64,000 nt of DNA from CALOFP01 sp942492635 (GCA_942492635.1 CALOFP010000002.1:124001-188000); one strand, 5' to 3'; positions 24,670 through 33,939 are shown, counted from the first letter of the stretch. Notes: generated by a model not told the origin, from the sequence alone. Numbers and translations are program-made.

Positions 24670-26250
24670 ATGGAAAAGGAAAATAGAATTTCCCTTACCT
24701 CGGGATTGAAACAGGCCCGTATGATGATGCTTTCCGGACATGGAGAAAGGGGACCTCTGCAATTTGCTGACCTTGAGATTTCGGAAAATCTGGAAAAATC
24801 ACTAACGGAAAAAATGGAGAGGTTGGGCGGAAAATGGGCCTCTACAGGACTCAACTCCTCTGGAGAAACTCCCTGCATAAGATCCGGGTCTGTCGCCTGG
24901 AGTGTTGAACCCTCTCAACCGCTTTGCGTGCTTGTTCTCTCAGTTCCTCCATTTTATCGAAGAATTGAGATCAGGCAGCTTCTTGTTTCCCTTGGATGCA
25001 GAGTTATGGGACCTTTCAGATTGAAAGATATCACAGACAGTTCCTTTCTCGAAGCTGCTGTTTCTGAGCAGGTGGACCTTGTGCTTATGGTTGAAGGAAG
25101 GGAAATGGAGAGTTTCAAGGCAACTGCGGCCATCGCCGAAATCCTTCGAACAGTTCAAAACGCCAGCGGAAAGCGATCGGAAGTCATTCTTTCGGGGAGG
25201 GAAAGCTCACGAAACGCCGTTCAGAAGACGTTCGGCGGAGGACAGAGGGTGACATGGTCCGGTAGTCTGACAAGGCTTGCAGATCAGCTGAGACAGCGGG
25301 TGCTGGATAAAATCAGAGAAAGTTTCTTTCCGAGGGCGGAGTCATGGCCGGCTTCCCTAGGAGAACCCGTGCTATACTACGAGGGATTCGAACCTCTTCT
25401 ACCTCATATTCAGGCCAAGTATGGAAACAGGGACATGTTGGTTATCTGCCTGAGGGAGAGCGTGGTTTCTCTTCACACCCTTGAGCGAGAGGGGGACAGG
25501 GTGCGACGTGTGGTGAAGAGTGTAAGGGATCTTTTAGAGATGCTCTGGAGTGATCTCTCCTCATTTTTGCCGTCGGATTTTCCAGGTGATTCAATTCGCA
25601 AGGAAATTATCAACAGGCTATTTGGGGCTGCAGAGACAGAGATTGGCAGGCCCTTTTTTTCGATATGGTTTTCGCTTCTTGTTCGAGGTCTTTTCCTCTG
25701 TGAGCGTGAAGTTGAAATGGAATCTCCGAAGTCAGAGGGGGGGCAGCTGTTCCCATTCGAATCAGATCGCACTGGAAGAAGATGCGGTGAGTACACAGTG
25801 ATTCTGTCTGGAATCCAGGTGTTCCCGGACGGAGATGTTCTTCACAGTGAGTTTGGGGCCAACATCAACAGGAAGGGTACATTTCATCTTTATACAGATC
25901 CCGGTGAATTCCTGGTGCATGGAGCGTCCCTGCTTTCTTCGGGCAGCCAGATGCACCCGATTTTGAAAAAGGTTTCGGCTCTTGAAAAAAAAGGGGTTGT
26001 CGTTATTCCCTCAGGCAAATATGTCGTTGGGCGTACGGCTGTTACCATGAGCATGAAAGATGAAGGAACGATCAGAAGTGAAAGGTTGCTTTGGGGCGAA
26101 CTTTACTCATTTTATCTTCCGAGAAGTGTTATGGTTGAACTGACTCCAGCCTTCGGCGTGGATATAGGCAGGGGAATCAGGGGTGAGTGGCGTGAAATTG
26201 TTGATGAATCGTCTCTGCTTGTAGTCGATTTGAGAGAAAAGAATGGGTGA
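24670..26250 (+). CDS. Divergent MutL/GlmL-family protein (actin-like ATPase fold, degenerate)
   Basis: A 526-residue protein that I align by eye with the long MutL (GlmL) family found beside glutamate mutase and, in some phyla, beside membrane genes. Matching segments are VDLVLMVEGREMESFKATAA (family: DxILLAGGTDGG), SEVILSGRESSRNAV (family: PVVVAGNxxA), NRDMLVICLRESVVSLHTL (family: LLxVDVGGATTD) and the C-terminal WGELYSFYLP...FGVDIGRGIRG...LLVVDLR. The DVGGATTD nucleotide-binding signature is replaced by CLRESVVS, so ATP binding is probably lost. No signal peptide, so it is cytoplasmic or membrane-peripheral. It overlaps the next gene by 8 bases. The family assignment is from motif order only. 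Confidence 0.6.
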   Translation: MEKENRISLTSGLKQARMMMLSGHGERGPLQFADLEISENLEKSLTEKMERLGGKWASTGLNSSGETPCIRSGSVAWSVEPSQPLCVLVLSVPPFYRRIEIRQLLVSLGCRVMGPFRLKDITDSSFLEAAVSEQVDLVLMVEGREMESFKATAAIAEILRTVQNASGKRSEVILSGRESSRNAVQKTFGGGQRVTWSGSLTRLADQLRQRVLDKIRESFFPRAESWPASLGEPVLYYEGFEPLLPHIQAKYGNRDMLVICLRESVVSLHTLEREGDRVRRVVKSVRDLLEMLWSDLSSFLPSDFPGDSIRKEIINRLFGAAETEIGRPFFSIWFSLLVRGLFLCEREVEMESPKSEGGQLFPFESDRTGRRCGEYTVILSGIQVFPDGDVLHSEFGANINRKGTFHLYTDPGEFLVHGASLLSSGSQMHPILKKVSALEKKGVVVIPSGKYVVGRTAVTMSMKDEGTIRSERLLWGELYSFYLPRSVMVELTPAFGVDIGRGIRGEWREIVDESSLLVVDLREKNG

Positions 26251-27070
26251 TCGATTCGAACGAATTAGAGAAATACCGCTTCCTTCCGGTGCTGAGGTTG
26301 AAGTTCAGGAGGGTGATTATATCTTTCCGGGTAGTGTTGTGGCTCGTGTAAATCAGCTTGAAGAGGTTGCTGCCCTGGACTGTGCGGTTGCATTGAATGT
26401 TGATGTCCAGAGCGTTCCACGACTTGTGAAGCGAGGCGTTGGGGAAGATGTTGCAGGTGGTGATGTGCTGGCTGAACTTCAGCGTCTGTTTCCTTTCGGG
26501 GCGAAGGTTGTCAGAGCACCTTTTGACGGAGTTATCGATACGGTATCGGCAATTTCAGGGCAGGTGATTTTAAAAAGAGTGTCCGGTAGGGTTGAGCTTC
26601 GAGGGTCTTTTTGCGGCACTGTCCAGTCCGTCAGTAGAAGGGTGGTGAAGGTTCTGGAGCGAGGGGTAAGATTTCACCTGCCGATATATCTCGGTGGAAG
26701 TTTCGGCGGCAGAGTTTGGCTGGAGGGAGACGAAACAGGCAACCGGTCCGAGTCTGAATTCATTGCCGTATTTAGAAATCCTGTTGAAAAAGCCGGGTTT
26801 TTTCATTGTCTCAGGAGAGGATTCGGTGGAATTCTCGCCCCGGCTGTAGGATTATCGGACCTTGAAGAGGTTGCAGGATGCAATATTTTCAACTACCCGG
26901 GCAAAGAAGATGGCATATTGGCTCTTGAGAAGGGATTCGGAGTTGAGGATCTTCTGAGCGAAGAGCTCTACACACAGCTCGCTGCCAGCGGCGGAGATTT
27001 TGTCTCATTGAATCCCGGTTCACGACGTGGATCCGGTGAGCTGGTGCTCTATTCCGGAGGGAACATATGA
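26243..27070 (+). CDS. Lipoyl/biotinyl-like domain protein, counterpart of MutL C-terminal module
   Basis: A 275-residue soluble protein. The N-terminal half has the barrel-sandwich pattern of lipoyl, biotinyl or RnfC-like domains: LPSGAEVEVQEGDYIFPGSVVARV, a central VPRLVKRGVGEDVAGGDVLAE, and VVRAPFDGVIDTVSAISGQVIL. The usual modified Lys (MKM or DKA type) is not visible, so it is structural rather than a swinging arm. The C-terminal half (about 150-275) is Gly-rich with no match I know. Long MutL proteins of some phyla carry this module fused after the actin-like part; here it is a separate gene overlapping by 8 bases. Its own stop overlaps the next ATG by 4 bases. Confidence 0.6.
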   Translation: MGDRFERIREIPLPSGAEVEVQEGDYIFPGSVVARVNQLEEVAALDCAVALNVDVQSVPRLVKRGVGEDVAGGDVLAELQRLFPFGAKVVRAPFDGVIDTVSAISGQVILKRVSGRVELRGSFCGTVQSVSRRVVKVLERGVRFHLPIYLGGSFGGRVWLEGDETGNRSESEFIAVFRNPVEKAGFFHCLRRGFGGILAPAVGLSDLEEVAGCNIFNYPGKEDGILALEKGFGVEDLLSEELYTQLAASGGDFVSLNPGSRRGSGELVLYSGGNI

Positions 27071-28179
27071 GAAAAATTATCGTTCTGATTCTTCTTTATT
27101 CCTGGCCGCTTCTTGCTTTCTACCGATGGGATGTTTCGATCTACCCTGAAGAGCCCGAGAAAACTCTTCTTCTCTCATTCTCATCTGATGAAAAAGACGC
27201 GGTTGATAGAGGATCGTTTCTCAAAAAAAACAGAGATGGAGCATACGAGGTAATCGGTGAGTTTACAGGGAGCTCCTGGAGTCTAAAGGATATCTCTGAG
27301 GATAGGGAGTCGTGCTATTTTGTTCGGTTGTTTCTCTCCGACGGTGGAGTGACGGACCTGGAGACATTGTGCAGAACGCCTCATGCTCCACTTTTGAACG
27401 GTGGACGATGGGGCGTTCTTATTCTTCTTGCTGTAGCCTTCGCTCTTTTTATTCTTATTCCCTTTTTCTCAAGTTTTCGTCCCGTTCCGGAAAGTGTGAA
27501 AAGAAAATTTGAGGATTTTCGAAGACACGTGGAGGCAGTATCTGAAAGCGGAAGATACACTCTTTTTGTTCCCGGAACAGAAGAACTTGACAATCCGCAG
27601 AGCATGGCCTCTGTTCCAATTGTTGCAGGTGTGGCCAAATCCCTTTCGGCTAACCGGAACCAGCTTCTGGTAGGATGTTCAAAATCCCTTGTTTTCGCCG
27701 CATCTGAAAGAGCGTGTGAGCAAGCACTGCCGGGTGAAAAACGCATCTACGGAGATGTGCACTATGTCGCAGACGACCCGTTCGCCTTTTCAGTGTCGAT
27801 TAACGGGGTGGTTTCAAGAGATAAACCCCATCTGATCCTCTTTGCCGGGGCTTTTTACGCAGAGTCCCTGCTTCTTTCCGAACCCGGTATGTGGCGTGGT
27901 GTGGATCAGGTTTCCGGAACGGCAAATTTGACTCAGATTCCCTTTTTTCTCGTCTCCTCGGCAAAAACCCTTATGGGAGAAGAGTTGTTTGCAATTTCGG
28001 CGGCCTGCTCGGAGAACAGGATGACAGGATCCCAGCTCTATGCAGTTGACCGTCTGAAGATTATCATACTTACTGTAATTGTTCTGTTTTCGCTTGCAGC
28101 ATCGATTATCGAGTACTCAGGAGGAGGTGATTTGAAACAGCGTATTTTACAGATGTTTCAGGAGAGCAGCGATGGGTAG
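27067..28179 (+). CDS. Membrane protein with FN3-like outer domain (DUF6754-like)
   Basis: A 370-residue membrane protein. An N-terminal signal or anchor (3-18) is followed by a short beta-rich, FN3-like extracytoplasmic domain (about 20-110), one helix (WGVLILLAVAFALFILIPFF, about 116-135), a cytoplasmic domain of about 195 residues (for example MASVPIVAGVAKSLSANR, HYVADDPFAFSVSINGV) and a last helix (about 330-350). The cytoplasmic part resembles what I remember as DUF6754, a domain of unknown function found with MutL-like genes. It has an ATGA overlap with the preceding gene and an 8-base overlap with the next. Confidence 0.6.
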   Translation: MRKIIVLILLYSWPLLAFYRWDVSIYPEEPEKTLLLSFSSDEKDAVDRGSFLKKNRDGAYEVIGEFTGSSWSLKDISEDRESCYFVRLFLSDGGVTDLETLCRTPHAPLLNGGRWGVLILLAVAFALFILIPFFSSFRPVPESVKRKFEDFRRHVEAVSESGRYTLFVPGTEELDNPQSMASVPIVAGVAKSLSANRNQLLVGCSKSLVFAASERACEQALPGEKRIYGDVHYVADDPFAFSVSINGVVSRDKPHLILFAGAFYAESLLLSEPGMWRGVDQVSGTANLTQIPFFLVSSAKTLMGEELFAISAACSENRMTGSQLYAVDRLKIIILTVIVLFSLAASIIEYSGGGDLKQRILQMFQESSDG

Positions 28180-29497
28180 ATATATTCCCCGTCTGCTGCT
28201 TGTTTTTACGGCGGTTTTCTTTATTCTTCAATATTTTTTCAAACCGTTGGATCCGTTTGCTGACGTTCTTCTGGATTGGGCTTCGATCCTGATTGTATTT
28301 GCAATGGCTGTCGGTATTTCAAATCTGATGCGCAGAAAGAGCCTCTCTGTTGCAGAGGGTGTTCGGGCTCTGATGGTTAAAAAAAAGGGTCGGCAATATT
28401 CTCTTTCTTGGATTTACGATCTTGTAGTCCTAGTCTCCTTCGCTGCGACGGTGGTCCTCGGAATGTTCAATATTGGGGAAACCCATTTTATGAAGCGTAA
28501 CATACTGAAGGATTCCCCTTCGCTTGTGCGGATCGTTGTCGATGAGGTCGTGGAATCCGACACCTACATGAGCAGGTTTCCCTCGAAGGAGAAGTTCAAG
28601 CTTTTCATGTACAAGTACCTAAACCCAAAATATGTTCCCCGCAGGGATGAATTGGAGAGAGCGAATATCTCAATGCAGGACTATTTCTCCTTCTTCGATT
28701 TCAGAGAAAATATCGACAGAGGTAAAATGAGGGAGCACTTTATTGAAGAAGATATAGAGATGTTCGAGTATCTTTCCTCCAAAGTAACCTTTGTAACTTC
28801 GATAATGGTTGATGAACTGCTTCCCGTATCCAGGAGCCTGAAGTCCTGGAGTGAAAACGTTTTGAGTGAAAAGAGATCGCGAGGCACCGGTGGAAGTGCC
28901 GGTGAATTCAAGATAGGAGGGAAGCCTGTCGAGGGCTCTCTGCGAATAGTCAGGTCGATGGAGGGAAGTGAAGAAAAGATGCGAACTTTCAGCTTTTTTT
29001 TGAGGCAGGGACCGCTTTCCTCCGTTGTCGCAAGGGCTGTTGCCCCCGATCTCTCAATTCCTCTGCCCTACGAATCGAAGTTGAGAGTAGCCGAGGCTTT
29101 TATTTCCAGCGGAACAGTTTCGTATCCGGCAGTCAAAGGAGTTTTGAAGTGGATTTTTGACACTTTCTACAGTCCCCTCATGAGTACGGTTTTTGCCCTC
29201 CTGGCATTTTATATCGTTTCCGCAACCTACAGGGCATTCAGGGTTTCCTCCCTCTACGGAGGAGTAATGGTTTTTTCTGCTCTGATAGTGATGGCAGGAC
29301 AGGTTCCAGTCGGCAACTGGCTTTTCGGCCATTTTTTGCCCTCCGGAAGTTCGCTTTCCGATGTGGGTGAGTGGATTCTCTATATTCCCAACATGGCAGC
29401 CCAGAGGGCAATGTATATTGGGATAGGACTCCATGTGATTCTGCTTTCATTCAGAATCCTTTCGGGACAGGAACCTTATCTGCCCGGGAGGGAATGA
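28172..29497 (+). CDS. Polytopic membrane protein of the MutL-like block (1)
   Basis: A 441-residue protein with three N-terminal helices (about 8-24, 33-50, 84-102), a soluble middle (about 105-330), and three or four C-terminal helices. The C-terminal part includes STVFALLAFYIVSATYRAFR, ALIVMAGQVPVGNWLFG and PNMAAQRAMYIGIGLHVILLS. I recall closely similar C-termini in proteins of unknown function in Chloroflexota and Planctomycetota, next to the other members of this block. The soluble middle probably faces the periplasm. It overlaps its neighbours by 8 and 4 bases. Confidence 0.65.
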   Translation: MGRYIPRLLLVFTAVFFILQYFFKPLDPFADVLLDWASILIVFAMAVGISNLMRRKSLSVAEGVRALMVKKKGRQYSLSWIYDLVVLVSFAATVVLGMFNIGETHFMKRNILKDSPSLVRIVVDEVVESDTYMSRFPSKEKFKLFMYKYLNPKYVPRRDELERANISMQDYFSFFDFRENIDRGKMREHFIEEDIEMFEYLSSKVTFVTSIMVDELLPVSRSLKSWSENVLSEKRSRGTGGSAGEFKIGGKPVEGSLRIVRSMEGSEEKMRTFSFFLRQGPLSSVVARAVAPDLSIPLPYESKLRVAEAFISSGTVSYPAVKGVLKWIFDTFYSPLMSTVFALLAFYIVSATYRAFRVSSLYGGVMVFSALIVMAGQVPVGNWLFGHFLPSGSSLSDVGEWILYIPNMAAQRAMYIGIGLHVILLSFRILSGQEPYLPGRE

Positions 29498-30363
29498 CCA
29501 TGAAGAAGATCTCACATGCTCTCAGAAACATCAAGCGGCACTATATATATATATCCCTGGCAGTAATTGTTTTGTTCAGTCTGCTGGTCAAGGTGCCGCT
29601 TCCCGTTGAACCTGGACGTTTCTCAACAATGTTTTTCAATGAGATAGATTCACTGAACCCGGGCGATACGGTGCTCCTTTCGATAGAGTACGATTATGCC
29701 TCCCAGCCCGAACTTGAACCTATGGCCGTTTCTTTTCTCCGTCACGCCTTTCGGAAACATCTCAGGGTGGTAATCGTCTCTATGTGGCCTCAGGGTCCGG
29801 AGATGGGAGAGAGGGCCCTTGCAAGGGCACTTCGGATGCCTGAACTGCGCAGGAGGAAACTTGTGTATGGAGAAGACTACATTAACCTTGGCTACAGACC
29901 GGGCGGGGTTGTGGTGGTTCGATCTATGAATTCGGATATAGTCAGCACATTCGAGACAGACTTTTTCGGACAGCCTCTGGAGAACGTTCCTATCCTGAGA
30001 AAAGCGAGGTCCCTGCGGCAGATGAGTGCTGTGGTGGATCTTTTTGCGGGAGGTGTCAACGGCATAAACGGTCCAATACTCTATGCTGCCCATATCGACA
30101 GAACTTTGAAAGATGTAAGGATACTGTCAGGATCTTCAGCCGTACTTGCTGCCGAACAGTACTCCTTTCTTCACTCGGGTCAGATTCACGGACTTTTGGC
30201 TGGTATAAGAGGGGCGGCGGATTACGAATTTCTTTTAGGTGCGGATTCGGATGAAGGGGGAGCTCTCTCGTTTATGCCAGCACAGTCGATGGCGCATCTT
30301 TTTATCATAATTCTGGTGCTTCTTGGTAACATCGGATTCTGGTTCAGAGGTAGACGCAGATGA
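29494..30363 (+). CDS. Bitopic membrane protein of the MutL-like block (2)
   Basis: A 289-residue protein with one helix at each end (about 15-33 and 263-281) and a compact soluble domain between, which should face the periplasm. Recognisable segments are FFNEIDSLNPGDTVLLSIEYDY, LVYGEDYINLGYRPGG and an internal repeat-free Rossmann-like pattern (RVVIVSMWPQGPEMGERAL). The ATG at 29494 overlaps the previous stop by four bases; the frame is open upstream only inside that gene. Unknown function; conserved, as I remember, with the same partners in other phyla. Its end overlaps the next ATG by four bases. Confidence 0.65.
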   Translation: MTMKKISHALRNIKRHYIYISLAVIVLFSLLVKVPLPVEPGRFSTMFFNEIDSLNPGDTVLLSIEYDYASQPELEPMAVSFLRHAFRKHLRVVIVSMWPQGPEMGERALARALRMPELRRRKLVYGEDYINLGYRPGGVVVVRSMNSDIVSTFETDFFGQPLENVPILRKARSLRQMSAVVDLFAGGVNGINGPILYAAHIDRTLKDVRILSGSSAVLAAEQYSFLHSGQIHGLLAGIRGAADYEFLLGADSDEGGALSFMPAQSMAHLFIIILVLLGNIGFWFRGRRR

Positions 30364-31001
30364 ATATTAGTACCGATCTGACAGTTTGGATAGGAGCCTT
30401 CCTTACCATTTCAATCTTCAGTTTTCTCTACAGGGATAACCCCTTGTTTAGATTTGCGGAGTCTGTCTTTATTGGTGTTTCTACGGGGTATATTTTCTGT
30501 ATTAATGTTTTTGAGGTTCTTGAGCCGAAGCTGCTTAGAAACCTTGGTGAGGGCAGGGTAATCTATCTGGTACCTCTACTGTTGGGGATACTGCTCTTTT
30601 TCAGGAACAGGGAGAGATACCGTTGGGCCACTTCTCTGCCGCTGGTTTTTTTTGTTGGAATATATACGGGCCTTAACCTTGTTGTTTATGCTAAGGGGTA
30701 TGTTCTGGATCAGGCTCTCGCATCCATGGCGCCTCTTTTGGTATTCGATTCTGGGGGAGAAGTTAACATGACGGATACTTTCAACTCTCTGCTGATGATG
30801 CTGGGAGTTGTTTCCGTTTCAGTTTATTTCTTGAACGGCCGTTCGAAAAGGTGGTGTGTGACCTCTGCCCGAAACGTGGGTGCGATCTACCTGATGGTTG
30901 CTTTCGGAGCGGCTTTTGGATATACTGTAATGGCAAGAGTTTCCCTGCTGATAGGAAGATTGAACTTTCTGTTTTCAGACTGGCTTGGCATCGTTAAATA
31001 G
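30360..31001 (+). CDS. Polytopic membrane protein of the MutL-like block (3)
   Basis: A 213-residue integral membrane protein with about six helices and hardly any soluble part. Distinctive segments are SFLYRDNPLFRFAESVFIGV near the N-terminus and AFGAAFGYTVMARVSLLIGR near the C-terminus, which I remember as strongly conserved in proteins of unknown function from several phyla. It is the last of the chain of overlapping genes starting at 24670; the protease gene starts 40 bases later. It may form the membrane channel or core of the complex; this is inference. Confidence 0.7.
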   Translation: MNISTDLTVWIGAFLTISIFSFLYRDNPLFRFAESVFIGVSTGYIFCINVFEVLEPKLLRNLGEGRVIYLVPLLLGILLFFRNRERYRWATSLPLVFFVGIYTGLNLVVYAKGYVLDQALASMAPLLVFDSGGEVNMTDTFNSLLMMLGVVSVSVYFLNGRSKRWCVTSARNVGAIYLMVAFGAAFGYTVMARVSLLIGRLNFLFSDWLGIVK

Positions 31002-31041
31002 GGGTTTCAGTGGAGGAGTTGACTTTTTTATGAGAGGAAAG

Positions 31042-33939
31042 ATGATGAAACGAATAGTTCTTATAGTTCTTTTAACGCTCTTTACAATCATTCTGAAGGG
31101 TGACATTTTCGATCGGTTCAGGGTGACTTCGCGAAAGTCCTCCATCTCGCAGGCGGATAACACGCTTTTTGCGTTCAAGGTTATTCAGGATCGCTACCTG
31201 AATAAGACAAAGATCAAGCCAGGTGAGCTTCTTACCGAGGCGCTGAATCACCTTCAGGATGAATTTTCAGAGATCGTAGCCGATTATTCCCCCGAAAAGA
31301 GAGAAGTTAGGGTGCAGATCTATAACAGGACTCACCTCATTCAGGTTGAACGAATGAGAGATATATGGGATGTTGCTGTTGTGTTGAGACAGATCTACAG
31401 GCATATCGAAAGGGAATACAAGCCTGAAAGTGGAAGAGAACTTTCGGATGTCGAATATGTATCAGTAAACGGAATCCTGAAAAAGCTGGATCCCCACAGC
31501 TACATTTTCACTCCGAGGGAATTTGAAGATTTTACATCCTCCACAGAAGGAAATTTCGGAGGTCTCGGAATAGTTATCTCCATGAACGAGGACGGCGAGA
31601 TAGTTGTTGTTTCACCAATGGACGGTACTCCGGCAGAAAAGGCCGGTGTGGAAGCGGGCGACGTGATTGTGCAGATAAACGAACAGTCCGCCGTAAACCT
31701 TCCTCTCTCAAAGGCAGTTGAGAAGATGAGGGGGGAACCTGGAACGGATGTCAACATCTACGTTAAGAGAAAAGGGGTCCCTAAACTTCTGAAGTTTGAG
31801 ATAACAAGGGCCGTAATTAAGGTCAAATCGGTTGTCTTCTCCATGAGAAAGAACGGTGTGGGTTACGTTAAACTGACCGGATTTCAGGAGAACTCTCTGA
31901 CCCAGTTGAAGGATGCTTTAGCGCAGCTCAAGAGAAAGGGGATGAGGGCTCTTATTCTGGATATGAGAAATAATCCGGGAGGACTTCTCTCCCAGGCGAT
32001 AAAGATATCTGACCTCTTTCTCGACCGTGGCGTTATTGTTTCGACAGTTGATGGAATGGGGGAAAAAAGGGATGAAAGCCGGGCTGATTCAGACAGGGAT
32101 GACGTACTCTCCATACCCATGGCCGTTCTTATAAACGAAGGTTCAGCATCTGCAGCAGAGATCGTAACTGCGGCACTCAAGAAGAACTCCCGTGCGGTAG
32201 TTCTTGGAAGACGCTCCTTCGGAAAGGGATCAGTACAGAACCTCATCAGGATTCCCGGTGGTGGTGGGTTGAAACTCACCGTCGCCCAGTATCTTACGCC
32301 TGGCGATGTTTCCATCCAGTCTGTTGGTATCACTCCAGATGTGGAGCTTATTCCCAGCTATATCGACAAGAAGAAGGTTTCTCTTTTCAGATCAGGTCTC
32401 GGAGTGCTGAAGGAGAAGGACCTCAAGGAGCATATCGAAAGCAAGTATATTCCAAAGCAGAAGGAAAAACCATCACTTACAATTCGTTACCACAAGCCCT
32501 ACAAGGATCCTGAAAAACTCATCAAGGAGAGACGCAGGGAAAAGGTGGGTGTCTTCAGAAATGATGAAGAGATTGAGATCGCGGCAAAACTGCTCTCTCT
32601 TAAACTCCAGAAGAAGAAGGATCTGATGGGGATAGCTACAACCCTCAAGGCTCAGGAGTGGGATAAGATCATTGCTGCCCTGGGGTCACTCGATGTGAAA
32701 TGGGACATATCCTCAGGCAAGGTGAAAGTTGATCCTGCGAAGTTAAATATATCACTGGTCTCTTCCTCGAAGCTTGCTGCTGGAAAGACCAACTACATCC
32801 GCTTCAAGGCAGAATATCCTGGAAAAATTGAAAATCTGAGTGCCTATCTCTCTACGGATATTCCCTTCATGAAGAACGTGGAGATCCTTTTCGGCAGCTT
32901 TACCGGATCTGTCGAGCGGGATGTGCCCGTAACCCTTCCAGACTATATGCCATGGAGAAAGGAGAAGGTTACTGCTAAGGTTGGAATCGGCGAGTTTACC
33001 AAACCTTTGAAAAGTATCGATGTGGAGATGGAAACCGATCCGGTTGCCTATCCTGAGATTCGTTTCTCCTATCTCGTTCAAGAGGTTGAAGGTCGTAAAA
33101 ACGGTTTGATGGAGGAGAATGAAAAACTCAAGGTTAAGGTGTGGATGAAAAATGTCGGTAAGGGAACTCTTTCCGACGGCAGACTTCTTCTTACCGATAA
33201 GAACAACTCAAAAGAGGTGTTCATCAAAAAGGGAAGTTCCCAGATAACTATGAAACCTGGAGAAGAGCGAGAAGTTGAATTTTTTCTTGATATTGGAAAA
33301 CTTCAGGAAAAATCAGGTGAAATAAAAATTGCCGCAGAACTTTACGATTACAAGACAAGATATTCCGCAGGTTTTTCCGTTCCTTTCATTTCGAAAAGTA
33401 AGGGATGCCTGTTCAGCAGAGAACCGGATACAAAGATGTTACTCGGAAAGGACGTTACCCTTTTCAATGCAGCTTCCGAGGGGAGTCGAGCAATCGGAGA
33501 AGTAAAGAGAGAAGGAGTTGTATCGGTGACAGGCTCATGCGGAGATTTCTTCAGTACAGAAACCGGTTACTGGGTCAAACGTAGCGATACAAATAAACTG
33601 GAAAAGAAAATTGCCGAAAAGATCAAGAGCGCAAGTCTCTTTCCAATTTACATGCCCCGGATAGATCTCGATATCAGCCCTATACAGGTAGACAAGTCCA
33701 CATTTTCTCTTCCGTTTAAAGTGGAGGGCGAGAAAATCCAGGATGTCTTTGTGTTTCTCAACAACCGGAAGGTTTTCTACTACAGGGCGGGAATGAATGG
33801 ATCTAAATCCGAATTTACAGTTCCACTCAATCTGACAGACAAAACCAATCGAATCACCGTGGTTGTCAAGGGAGCAGATTCAGAAAAAGTGAGCGCCCAG
33901 ACACGCTATGTCATCTACCCCGAAGGAAAGAGCGAATAG
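31042..33939 (+). CDS. Large C-terminal processing protease (S41, PDZ) with CARDB- and SH3-like tail
   Basis: A 965-residue secreted or membrane-anchored protease. An N-terminal helix (about 3-18) serves as signal anchor. A PDZ domain follows (about 175-255, GGLGIVISM...AEKAGVEAGDVIVQIN), then the S41 peptidase domain with NEGSASAAE (nucleophile S370) and FGKGS (general base K395, the expected 25 residues later). About 500 residues more hold beta-rich parts: a CARDB-like domain (LKVKVWMKNVGKGTLSDGR), an SH3-like segment and a C-terminal beta domain. Most CTP proteases are 400-700 residues; this long form matches what I recall as the MXAN_5808 type of myxobacteria. AGAGG lies before the ATG at 31042. 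Probably acts in the periplasm on envelope proteins. Confidence 0.88.
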   Translation: MMKRIVLIVLLTLFTIILKGDIFDRFRVTSRKSSISQADNTLFAFKVIQDRYLNKTKIKPGELLTEALNHLQDEFSEIVADYSPEKREVRVQIYNRTHLIQVERMRDIWDVAVVLRQIYRHIEREYKPESGRELSDVEYVSVNGILKKLDPHSYIFTPREFEDFTSSTEGNFGGLGIVISMNEDGEIVVVSPMDGTPAEKAGVEAGDVIVQINEQSAVNLPLSKAVEKMRGEPGTDVNIYVKRKGVPKLLKFEITRAVIKVKSVVFSMRKNGVGYVKLTGFQENSLTQLKDALAQLKRKGMRALILDMRNNPGGLLSQAIKISDLFLDRGVIVSTVDGMGEKRDESRADSDRDDVLSIPMAVLINEGSASAAEIVTAALKKNSRAVVLGRRSFGKGSVQNLIRIPGGGGLKLTVAQYLTPGDVSIQSVGITPDVELIPSYIDKKKVSLFRSGLGVLKEKDLKEHIESKYIPKQKEKPSLTIRYHKPYKDPEKLIKERRREKVGVFRNDEEIEIAAKLLSLKLQKKKDLMGIATTLKAQEWDKIIAALGSLDVKWDISSGKVKVDPAKLNISLVSSSKLAAGKTNYIRFKAEYPGKIENLSAYLSTDIPFMKNVEILFGSFTGSVERDVPVTLPDYMPWRKEKVTAKVGIGEFTKPLKSIDVEMETDPVAYPEIRFSYLVQEVEGRKNGLMEENEKLKVKVWMKNVGKGTLSDGRLLLTDKNNSKEVFIKKGSSQITMKPGEEREVEFFLDIGKLQEKSGEIKIAAELYDYKTRYSAGFSVPFISKSKGCLFSREPDTKMLLGKDVTLFNAASEGSRAIGEVKREGVVSVTGSCGDFFSTETGYWVKRSDTNKLEKKIAEKIKSASLFPIYMPRIDLDISPIQVDKSTFSLPFKVEGEKIQDVFVFLNNRKVFYYRAGMNGSKSEFTVPLNLTDKTNRITVVVKGADSEKVSAQTRYVIYPEGKSE

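Noticed and set aside
24670..27070. Glutamate mutase operon
   Set aside because: No MutS/GlmS or MutE/GlmE subunits and no cobalamin-binding DxHxxG motif in the neighbouring genes.
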